In this document: one piece after another, positions 39,601 to 51,600 of the stretch
Layout: each line of letters opens with the position of its first letter
Numbering within the stretch: position 1 is the stretch's first letter
Source of the DNA: Siphonodentalium dalli
Lineage: Eukaryota > Mollusca > Scaphopoda > Gadilida > Siphonodentaliidae
Assembly: GCA_032622095.1 (NCBI GenBank)
Contig: CP136066.1
Coordinates: 114,847,319 to 114,911,318 of the forward strand
Length of the DNA: 64,000 nt
Direction: 5' to 3'
Position numbers and translations under genes: made by a program
The notes under the pieces: model-generated
Seen by the model: only the letters and a program-made list of their open reading frames with translations
Databases searched by the model: none
What the model was told of the DNA's origin: nothing

Positions 39601-42600
39601 TATTTGTAACTGCTTTATTCATCATTATAATATATGGGGGTATGACGCTATATTATGCAATTAAAAATCTAATTCCACATAATGATACAAATAAATCATC
39701 CTCTCATGGAGCCAAAACAATAAGCTGTTTGGTGATTGGAGTGCTGAGTGAAATTATTAATTATTCTAGCAGTTCTTGGTCCCGAAAGGGACAACAAAGA
39801 AATTAATATTTTCAACCTCTCAAATGTATTATAATCCATTTTTTGTCACCTCTTAATAATTGCTAAGATTCTGCAAATAATGAAGATGATGATATGTGAA
39901 ATTCAAGATTTTTCGCCAGATAGATCCAGAGAAATTCTTTGTTGAAAATCTCTTGCCATATTTGGCTGTAATTATGCAAATGTGCATCTCCCTCTTAAAC
40001 TGAAATCTCTATTATGAACGCAAATTTTGATGCAGTACATGTATGTCATTTCAAAACAAAAATATATATGGTAAAGAAAAATTAAGAGCAGATGTGTGCT
40101 AGAATCCAGTCATGGTCAGTACGGCATTGCCAAGCAATCATCTAACTCAGCAGTTCTATGAAGACTAAACAATTATAAGATATTCATGTCATTCCTAATT
40201 AACATGACATTTTCAATTGTTTTTTTTCCTCTACTAGTATTAACAAATGCAAGCCAAGTTTGTATAGTGACCACAGACCATTCCAATGTATATTTGTATA
40301 AATTAATGGGAGAATCCATTCAGTAATGAAAGTGGCCAAATAATACTCATTGCTTTGTCTCCTTACAGATATTCAAAGGAAACTTCTGGATTATCAGATA
40401 CTTTTGACACAGTATCAAGAAGAAATACTCAATAAGAATGTATTCAGTGATATCAACAACAAGCTGAAGTTGTCACTGTGATCTGATTGGGGACTGAGAA
40501 TGGTTCTCTCATCTTGATATATATATATGAATGACATTTCTTATTCTGCAATATCTTAAATATACATAACGCATAAAATATGTATTTCAAATGTTGATTT
40601 GAAAATATGTTATATACATAAAGAATCAAATGGCATATGTACAGTTTAATGGTCACATATATCAGGGTTTCTGCTTCTACAACAGGCTGGCTGTTGAGTG
40701 GCCTTATTCCCCTCCCCAACCATGACCTTGTATCTGGCCACAAAATATAATATTTATAAATAATATTACTTTTTCCTTAAGGGAAGCCCGAAACTGAACT
40801 ATATGGATTACGTCTCCGGCCTTGTGTCAATCAGGAGGGTTAAAATTTTATTGCTGTGCCGACCCCACTCACATCCGTGTCCAGATTAGTCTCGCATGAA
40901 TACACCCGCATTCTATCTATTGTCTAGTCAGTTTTTTATTTCCGACTTAATCATGAGATTTGCGAGTCGCGGGGTTGGGAATGGCACCACCATGGGAGGG
41001 ATCTATGATAGTTCAGTTTCGGGCTTCCCTTAAGGAAAAAGTAATATTATTTATAAATATTATATTTTTCCGCCAAGGAGAAGCCCTCAACTGAACTATA
41101 TGGATTAGAATGCAAGCCCAGGAGGAGGCACGAGCAATAAAGTTAATTAATATCCAAATTCGATGGGAATGTACTCTTCCGAAACATGATTCATGTAAAT
41201 GTGATTTAGTCATGAATCAGATATGATTATGTTACGTGAAAGAGCTCCCAATTCAGATTACGACATTGCTCAAATGTGTACCGCCCGCCCCCCTTGTTTT
41301 TGGAATAAACATCCCAGGTAGTGCCATATAATTCATGCTAGCGAGACAACCGAGCAAGTACAACTTTGCTGCATCCTATTCTCTTTGTCATCTTCTTCGC
41401 TCTCTCGACAGTTCACATTATGAACTGATGTCACATGCAGCCATTGTGTAGGCCATAAGATATCAGAATGCTTATGATACACCAGGGAGCAAATTAACTG
41501 GAATCGCATCGCGATTTGCCACTGAAATGTGGATACCGGTAATAGCGAGGAATTTCTTTATACATGTATGATGTTATAAAAATGCTATCTAATCATGTCA
41601 ATGTGAGATTATTTGCTAATCAGATATCGAAAGTAAATTGCTCCCTGTGATACACAAACCAGATATAAAAATGATATGCTGCAGATATCATAGCGAGGTA
41701 TGAGGTTTCATTATATCATGCCACACATCTGTACTCCAGCCTCGTATAATGTAGAGAGCAGGGAACGCCATCATGATCCAAGGTATCATTGCATACCAGT
41801 ATATATGGGATTAGAGAACACCACAGCGGACTTGATGAACAAGCATAGAAGCATCAGTGATCTATGATGGCGCACATAACGAGTGTCGGGTACATTTCGA
41901 AATGATCAAATGTAGCAGAATGATCAAAATTGCAAAATGACCGGTGAAGGAGTGGCCTGGAGGTATCCCGAAGGTATTACGATTCCAGGAGATTGGACCC
42001 CATCGTGTGGAGATGTGGGCCACTGCACCGTGGGGAAGAGATAGAAGGCTGGTTGGTGCAGCTCTTGGAGGCACGCAACAAGACTTCCCCACCCAGATCA
42101 TTCAGCCTTTCTTTCCTACCGGTGAAGGAGTGGCCTGGAGGTATCCCTAAGGTATTACGATTCCAGGGGATTGGACCCCATCTTGTGGAGATGTGGGCCC
42201 CTGCACCATGGGGAAGAGTTAGAAGGTTGGTTGGTGCAGCACTTGGAGGCACGCAACAACAAGTCTTCCCCACCCAGATCATTCAGCCTTTCTTTCCTAC
42301 CGGTGAAGGAGTGGCCTGGATGTATCCCGAAGGTATTACGATTCCAGGGGATCGACTGGACCCCATCTTGTAATGATGTGGGCCACTGCACCATGGGGAA
42401 GAGTCAGAAGGCCATTTGGCTGGTGCGCTATGTCTAGACTATGAGAGCAAGAGCGTCACGTGACAACGAGTCTACCCCACCCAGAACATCCTCCAAAGGC
42501 TATTTTTTCTCTTTCTTCTTTTTATTTCTTCTTTCTTTTTCTTTTCTTCTTTTTTCTTTTATAAAAGAATCCTCGTCCGACAGTGTGCCTGACGACCCAC

Positions 42601-45600
42601 TGTCGACCCGCGATTCTTGCTCATCGTCGTCAAACCTGCCGACGCCATGCGATGCAGAGAAGCATGTCAAGATCGACGCCAACAGAATTGGCTGCATCAG
42701 GTTGGGATACCAGACTGTGGAAGAGGCCTACTCTGAAATGGTTCGACGCAAGACAAATGCTCTTGCATTTGGGATAAGTAGCTATGGCCTGTCCAAGGTC
42801 ACCCCCTCAAATTCTGGGGCATCATCAAGCTGCGCCCCCAAGGCCAGAGGGAATAAGTTCTGATGAGCCATTTGATCAGAGGAAGCCCCTTCCATGGAAT
42901 CCCCCAAATGCAGGTGGTCCTGACCAAACTGGAATAAATGTCGATGACATACCACTATGATCGCATGACGGCGGAGGAGCAGGCCCGGATGTATCCCGAA
43001 GGTATTACGATTCCAGGGGATCGACTGGACCCCATCTTGTAATGATGTGGGCCACTGCACCATGGGGAAGAGTCAGAAGGCCATTTGGCTGGTGCGCTAT
43101 GTCGATGAGAGCATATGCGTCACGTGACAACGAGTCTTCCCCACCCAGAACAGCCGCCAAAGGCTACTCCCAGGTGCCCAATAAACAGATCTTCGTGGCA
43201 GGAATCCAGGCCGAAATCAAAATACTGATGGAAATTTCACTCTATGTGGAATAATAGTATATCGATGTGAATTTTTTCGAAATTTAATAATCGTATTGCC
43301 ACTACCATTAGGCACCTGAGAGAAAGGTGCCGGAGCAATCGCCCGTGAAGATTGGTTTCCCGAATCAACCGCATGCAGCACCCGCCTACCATTGGTTCAA
43401 CTGCCGTAGCAGGACCTGGGGGGCCAGAACTGGTCCTGCCCGAGGTAAAGACTGGTACGGTTGCTCAAAGTAGGTAATCATTGACTAATATGCCCTTACC
43501 CAACGATAACAAGTAATACACCCGTGAATGAGCAACCTGCACGGTGTGTGGCCATCAAATTCGAATCATGTTCGACTGCAAGACATGCTGTTAGTTATAA
43601 CAAAGCAAGGTTAATATACATAACACAATACAACCTAGGTTATTGAATATAAAGTAAGGTTAATATAAAATCACGTTATACCCCTGGCCACGTGATCTTA
43701 CCTGCTATGACAGGTAAGATACTGTCTTTTCTCGTATATGAGGACGATGAGTTCCGAATGCACATAGGCAAGAACTAGGCGGTTTCCGTTAGGAAAGTGC
43801 GCTTACAGCGGACGTGAAGATACGAATGCCTGTATTTTCGTCATGATTGTATCGAATCGTTTTGTCACATAATCAGTGGATATGTCGATGATATACCACT
43901 ATGATCACATGACTGCGGAGGAGCAGGCCCGGATGTATCCCGAAGGTATTACTATTCCAGGGGATCGACTGGACCCCATCTTGTAATGATGTGGGCCACT
44001 GCACCATGGGGAAGAGTCAGAAGGCCATTTGGCTGGTGCGCTATGTCTATGAGAGCAAGAGCGTCACGTGACAACGAGTCTTCCCCACCCAGAACAGCCG
44101 CCATAGACGAAGAGCCATGTCATGGCCGGTTTCGGAAATATATTGGCAGTAGATGTGCGCAATATAAACGCTGCGCATGTAAGCTCGCTTTAGACATGTA
44201 ACAATACAAATGCAGTCCTTTCTGCGCAATATAAATGTGTTGCATGTAACTGCGCATCATACACGAGTGAAAGCTATGTGGCAGAATATCGTTTTGATAT
44301 ATGTGGAAATAGAAGTTAGTGAGCCAAGTGATGGTCTCTACTGGAAAGACTATTGGCAGTGAATCTGGAGCACGTGACAATATGTATTCTTTCTATTTCG
44401 CTGTTTGCCGTTATCATTCACTGATGAAACTGCAAAGTATGTCAGTATTGGGATGAAAACTGTTCACCATATGTAAGCATACTAGTAGTCAGTTCTGACA
44501 GCATACATGAGGCCCTGATACGATATGATTGTCATGTACAATGTATGGAACTATTACGGCGTGCAATACATCATTGCAAGCTCGCCCACGCCGAGGCATA
44601 TTAGAGCCTACGGTAAGATGGCTTAGTGTCAGGCCACAAAGTTTTCACTTCATTGCAGTTGGTGAACAATAGTTCGTAGGAACCCAAACTGTACATACAT
44701 GGATGTAAAGAATGCAACACAATATTTAGAACGTCAGACAACACATCAATTCGAAGTGTGGTTATATATGTGATAACGAATACCATCCCCCTGTTACGGA
44801 GTGTTAGTAACTATTGTACTGATGATACAATGAGTTATATGATGTGTTATTACATTTGTCATGTGTCTAACAAGACCACGCGCTCATACATACTGGCGGG
44901 CGTAGATTCGCAGGTATTGATCGTTAAAACAATATTACAGATCGCTCAGTCGAAAGAAATGTGAATTGTCATCTGATAGTGATAACAAGTACTATCTTTC
45001 GTATTTATTCATGTAAATTATTACAAAGGAGGATATGGCTGTCCTGTGCAACTTTCTGCGAATTAACAGAGCAGTGCCATGTATGATTTGGCAGTATACA
45101 TTAGGATACAAAGCAACGGAACTTACGAAATAACCGAAGCGAGTCGACGGAAACTTATGTAAAGTGAAACACGTGTAGCACGAAATTAGGAGACATCGCA
45201 TACCGTACTACATTGCGTCCTCAATTGTAAGTCATGATAGTCATCACGCCGTATGTGTGGCACAATATGCACTATGTGGTTTTGCCACAAGTAAGCTATG
45301 TGCTTCTTTAGTCATTGTCAAGATGGCCATCTTAATTCCAATTGTTGGAAGATAAAGCCGTCTTGAGGAAAACAGAAAACACGGAAACAAATTACGGATA
45401 CAGTGAAACGAAAAAAGTTCCCGTTTCGGATGTGAGAAATATTAATTAACTATCGGGTACAATAAATTGCAAGTTTGTAATATCAACAATAAATATTGAG
45501 TCGATAAACTCGCAACACAGAAAGATACAACCTTGAGAAAATAGAAACGATCCTGTCCTGGCGAGGAGGAATAAAAACTGACTAGACAATAGATAGAATG

Positions 45601-48600
45601 CGGGTGTATTCATGCGAGACTAATCTGGACACGGATGTGAGTGGGGTCGGCACAGCAATAAAATTTTAACCCTCCTGATTGACACAAGGCCGGAGACGTA
45701 ATCCATATAGTTCAGTTGAGGGCTTCTCCTTGGCGGAAAAATGGCCACACACCAAGCTCAACCCCCTTTTTCCATAGGAAGGGTGACCACTGACACCGGC
45801 AATTAACAGGTCACAAGGAATAATACTGACACTGGCGATTAACAGGTCACAAGGAATAATACCGACACAGGCGATTAACCGGTCACAAGGAATAATACCG
45901 ACATTGGCGATTAACAGGTCACAAGGAATAATACCGACACTGGCGATTAACAGGTCACAAGGAATAATACCGACACTGGCGATTAACAGGTCACAAGGAA
46001 TAATACTGACACTGGCGATTAACAGGTCACAAGGAATAATACTGACACTGGTGATTAACAGGTCACAAGGAATAATACCGACACTGGCGATTAACAGGTC
46101 ACGAGGAATAATACTGACACTGGTGATTAACAGGTCACAAGGAATAATACTGACACTGGTGATTAACAGGTCACAAGGAATAATACTGACACTGGCGATT
46201 AACAGGTCACAAGGAATAATACTGACACTGGTGATTAACAGGTCACAAGGAATAATACCAACACCGGCGATTAACAGGTCACAAGGAATAATACTGAAAC
46301 TGGTGATTAACAGGTCACAAGGAATAATATTTACCGACACTGGCGATTAACAGGTCACAAGGAATAATACCGACACTGGTGATTAACAGGTCGCAAGGAA
46401 TAATACCGACACTGGTGATTAACAGGTCACAATGAATAATACCAACACCGGCGATTAACAGGTCACAAGGAATAATACTGAAATTGGTGATTAACAGGTC
46501 ACAAGGAATAATATTTACCGACACTGGCGATTAACAGGTCACAAGGAATAATACCGACACTGGTGATTAACAGGTCACAAGGAATAATGACTTGATGCCT
46601 GAATAAGATGTGATCAGCAGCACATGACCATATCATGTGGACAATTGTCTGCACAGTCCTGGGTAAAGTTTTGTAAAGTCAAACCAATCATCACATCAAA
46701 GAGACTGGTGCCGTTAAAGAAAATTTAAATTTTAAATTAAGCATTGTGTCACTTACAAGCATTTAGTTCATAAACTTGAGATCAACGAAACTCGCTCTAT
46801 TTCAAATTGCTTTCTGCACAAAGCTACAATGTTCCCTTCTTGTCCCAGGTGCAAGGAAATGGCTACTTTTCAGTGACAAAAATCCAATTGGTCGCACAGT
46901 CACGTTATGTGTTTCACAATACGGCTTCATTCTGGCAGAAACCATGCAGATAATGACAGTATAACAAATTCAGAGAATTTAACATTGATCCTAAATCAGT
47001 TAGTTAAAGATTTCTAACTGTCAAAAGTCCCATGACATATTTGATAATAACATTCTTTTATGTTTATGCAGACAGCAATTGGTAATTGATAAGAAAAAAT
47101 CTCATCTAAAACCTATTTTGGGTCTCACTTAATTGCATTCCAGTTGAAAGAGTCAAGGAGAATATCTTGGTTTTTTAATTCATACACTATGCAACATAAT
47201 TATCAGTATTATTAACAGGAAATAGACATTCATAAAAGATAGTAGCTTGCTAAGAGGTACTTGATTTACTAACTTTACAACACCAACAGGTTGGTGCTGA
47301 CTATTCACAATTTTAGCAAAAAGATGTATAATTCAGTAAATTACTGCTGGAATACAAGTATTATTCCACACATATATCCACAGGTGAGTTTGTTCACAGT
47401 CTAAAGCTTTCGGCATTTGTCGATGGTAAAAGACATAAAACTACATAATTAGAGACTCATACAATGTATCACATACCGTAGCAATAGTGATAGATAGTCC
47501 AAAGCTATGTACGATACAAAATTTCACTACATTACATCTACATGGACAAGATATTCTCAATTCTTTTATCGTATTGTCTGGTCCAAGTTTTCATCGACCT
47601 CAACCAGCTAGTTAAATTGGTACAATAATGGTATGAATGCCTTGCTCCTCTATAGCGGAAATATAAAATTAAATTAGCTGCTCATCTAAAATACACCAAT
47701 GACGGTAATAACATGTCACAATGGTGAAAGCAACCCAGTTTATTCCCTAGAAAACATTATATGGTATTTGTTCTGAACTCCACAAGAAAGTAGTAATTTT
47801 AACTAATTTTACCTCGCAAACTTAGTAACAGTTTGGGTTTTCTTTATAGATGTAAACAAACAGATCAAATGTGATGTTACATTCTGTGCATAATTTAACA
47901 CAACATAATACATCATTATGGCCGTAACATATCACTGTTTCCGATAAATGTAGCATTTTGTGTTGATTTGTATGATAAAGTCGATTAAAATTTACGAAAA
48001 TCCCGCTACTAGATACCGGTACTAGTAATTCCCTTAGCATGTTTTCCCTTTCCATTTGAGCTGAGGACTAATTACCTTGCTAACTCTTTGATAAGGTTTG
48101 CGACTCTCTTTTTGTCCTGTACAGAGAGATCTTTTAGTGTGATTTTTGACTGCAACTGTTTTGCCGAGTCATCACTGACTAGAGACGTCAACTGAAAAAT
48201 CGGATAGAGTACGGTACATATATCAAGGTACACCAATACTATAAAGGAAAAATAGATACAGTACTTATCTCAATATTAACTAGAGATGGGCTTGTCCCAG
48301 ATGGGACTAAGTAATACCCCCCGTATTCAAAATGTTATTCTAATGAAGTAGCCATTACCATATATTTGGCACTGAAATTATGTCAACAGGTAACCCTAAC
48401 CCTAAACCCCCTAACCCTAACCCCTAACTATAATCCTAAATTTATTGACTGAATAAATGCTCGGACAAAATTATGCATGTTGCGAAAAACATTCTAAGTC
48501 GAAAAAGGGGGATAACTCCACCAAAAAATGTCGGACAGACGTCATAAACACAGGTGCTCAGGTTCCCATGGTACTAAATATATGTGCCAAGTTTTAAAAA

Positions 48601-51600
48601 TATTTACCCAAAAATGTAGGAATAAAAGCTCGGACAAAATTATGCATGTTGCAAAAAAATTCTAAGTCGAAAAAGGGGATAACTCCACCAAAAAATGTCT
48701 GACAGATGTCATAATCGCAGGTGCACAGGTTCCCATGGTACTAAATATCTGTGCCAAGTTTTTTAAAAAATTGACCTAAAAATGTAGGAATAATAGCTCT
48801 GACAAAATTATACATGTTGCGAAAAATTTCTAAGTCGAAAAAGGGGGGATAACTCAACCAAAAAAAGTCTGACAGACGTCATAATCGCAGGTGCACAGGT
48901 TCCCATGGTGGTTGATGCCTGTGCCAAGTTTCACTGAAAATGATCATAAAACGACTGAGAAAAACTCCGGACAAAATTGTGTCCACGGACGGACAGATGG
49001 ACAGACGGACGGACGAGCTGATACCAGTATACCCCCCCCCCCCCCCCACAACTCGATGCGGGGGGGGGGGGGGGGGTATAATTAGAGGTTTGACAAATTG
49101 ACAGATCTAATCTATGATGAGAAGCATTCATTGCATATCTAATAAACATTTCAGTAACTTTAGGCTGTTTAAGCCATGGTGAGCTATGATACTCATATGA
49201 TCTAAACTGAAACACAGGTCTGACAGGGGTCACTCTTTTTGTATTTAATATAATTCAGTATTACCTAAACTAAATAATTCTATGCAGATGGCTATGTGAG
49301 CCATATTAAACTTGTTCACATCAAAATTGTGATAAAATTTACAAAGGCAGTGGTTCAAAATCATAACTTTATTATCACCAGAGGTTTGGCTTCATATATA
49401 TGGTTTCTATTCAGAAGATGACATAATTTGATGAGTTGGATATTCAGGGATTTGAGCATGAATACATTTAGTGGACAAGCCGGCTTCAAAAATAATCCTA
49501 ACTTGTCCTTGGCCATAACAGATTGAATGCATTGACAAAGATCTTGGGACCATCAAACATTTATTTAAAGCTCATAAATCCAAATAGCCCATAAACCATG
49601 TACATGTACATGTATATACAAAGTCCAAACCCCATAAACCCCTTTCATTGGCACAGATGGACGGCTAGACTGATTACACAACACGGCCTTTTTTTCAAAA
49701 GGGTGTATAAAAAGAAGTCTGAGACACAAGTTTTAATGTAATAAGAACATATACCATGATATATTGTGTATTGTGTACGTGATTAAAATGCAATGCCATC
49801 GATTTCACAAGAAAAAAGGAAATAAAATTTTAAATAAAATAAATTAAATTAATTTGCCTACCTACCTACCCTAATTTTGTTTAGCATATAAATACAGTAT
49901 GAAGTACACCTTTGTTTTTGGCCTTATGACACAAAACACAATTGGCAAGCTAACATAGGTAAGTCAATGCACGTTCATCGAATCGAAGAAACTAAAGCTA
50001 ACTGTATAATATAGAACATAAGACATCTTGAACTTTTGACCTGCATATAGTCACTTATATACTATATACATGTATTTATGTTACCCTAACATTGTCCAAC
50101 AATGGTCATCAATGATTGTTACACATGTTGACATCTGTGAAAGAGCGATGAACTTCCATTGGACTTAATTGCGTAACTAGTGTTTCCATAAATTAAACAT
50201 CTGTTACCGGTATTTGTCCCCATAAAGGGGAAAGGGTGAACAGATTCAAAAATCCCAAAGTCTGATATGCCGATGTCGACACAGAATAAAATCTTCGTAA
50301 CTTTGCAGGCCCTAATAAGCATTGACTGAGTTTCATTTTTATGACATGTAGATGTACGATAAGCTCAATACTGACCTCAGTTTGACTAGTTGTGTAGCTA
50401 GATGTTTCTATGGGAATTACAGATTCAGTAATAGGTATCTTTGCCTTGATTTCTGTTGTCTTTCTCGCATGAACACGGTTCTTTTTAGGCCGCATATTCC
50501 CCCTGGATGATACACCAGGGATATAAGCATCTGAGTCTTCACTTGAATCAAAATCTAAAATAGAAATACCATTACCTTAACTTCCTAAAGCTACTTGTAT
50601 ATTAAAGGTATACTCAATCTGATCAGAGGGTCCCCATATCATCAAGATACAACAACAACATTTCTTCAAAATACTCTTTAGTTATCATAATCAATTAATT
50701 GCAACAAAATAATGCTAACCACTGTCAACTACATTATTAAATTTCCCAAAACGTGTTATTTATCAACATTTTGTTCAACGAAATATGGCCGAATATTCAC
50801 AAAATTTTGCTGTATTACCACTTATTTTTAGAGTTATCCATCTTCATCCACAATTTTGATGGAGACCATCCATTTGACGGCATTCTTCTGGGCCACAAAC
50901 AATTGAAATAACAAACTTCAAAAATCGATATCTGATCACTCTGAGCTTTGATGGGTAGGTTCCTCGGCTCGAATAAAATATTTTTTACCCCAGAAGCCAA
51001 AGAAATAGTAATTTAGGGATGTTAATCAGATTGAGTACCTTTAATCTTTTTTTTCACTAAATCCTCAATGACGAGTACATGTAGTTATCCCTTAGGAAAT
51101 ATTCAGATAATAAGTTCAGCAAACAAAGCCGAACATAGGTTGCTTGTTGAACTTATAATCTAAAAAATTCCCATCAATGATCAAAATTCCTCTGCACATA
51201 AGAACTTGCAGACCTACACGTAGGTCCCGTCTGATAAAGGTACATCAAAACTAAAGTAGAAAGGAGGGTTCCTATGGACATGGTACAGTGAACTAAATAT
51301 ATCATCCAGAAGAAAAAAAATCGGCTAATTATAAGTTGAAGGACCATAACTCCAAATGGTAGAAATGGGCAGACAGCACCCATATTTGAACTATTTGATT
51401 ATTAATAATCAGATAAGGGCTAACACATCTTCTCTTGTTTCTTTTATGGCTAAACAAAGATGATATGTTGGTTAATGAGTGATCCAATTATTTCACACCT
51501 GTACTATTATTTAATTTTGAGGGAATTGTACTATTATTCCACACCCCTATGTTTATTTTGATCCCAAGAGTACTGAGTAAGGCAATATCATGAGTAGGGT

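Larger units (their letters stand above)
41942..44105. repeat. Modular 178-bp repeats inside the 5-kb element
   Basis: Three tandem units start with ggtgaaggagtggcctgga at 41942, 42120 and 42301. Half-unit copies (ggtattacgattccagggg to cgtcacgtgacaacgagtc) recur at about 42325-42480, 42985-43170 and 43930-44105. Two of these carry the same short reading frame ending TIPGDRLDPIL before a stop. All three contain caccATGGGGaagagtcag opening a frame MGKSQKAIWLVRYV of 14-22 codons. Whether any is translated is unknown. Confidence 0.75.
40743..45741. mobile_element. 5-kb TIR element with 8-bp TGGCCACA duplication
   Basis: TGGCCACA occurs at 40735-40742 and 45742-45749. The right end reads inward TTTTTCCGCCAAGGAGAAGC then cctcaactgaactatatgg; the matching left TIR starts near 41068. 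To its left, 40743-41067 is a foldback with about 60-bp arms (aaatataatatttataaat then tactttttccttaaggg). Its centre copies the element's right end over about 150 bp. Interior: 178-bp tandem repeats, modular half copies, one unrecognised ORF and a small nested element. An 8-bp duplication points to hAT-type or similar transposition. No transposase recognised. Confidence 0.65.

Noticed and set aside
41862-42437. Several overlapping ORFs on both strands
   Set aside because: Shadows of the 178-bp tandem repeat; no consistent frame.
45666-46340. 224-codon minus-strand ORF and 148-codon plus-strand ORF
   Set aside because: Both are read-through of the 36-bp minisatellite, whose unit length is a multiple of three.
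45780-46588. CRISPR-like array
   Set aside because: Contiguous 36-bp repeats without unique spacers, in eukaryotic DNA.
48390-48430. Telomere end
   Set aside because: Only about six imperfect CCCTAA units within an intron.
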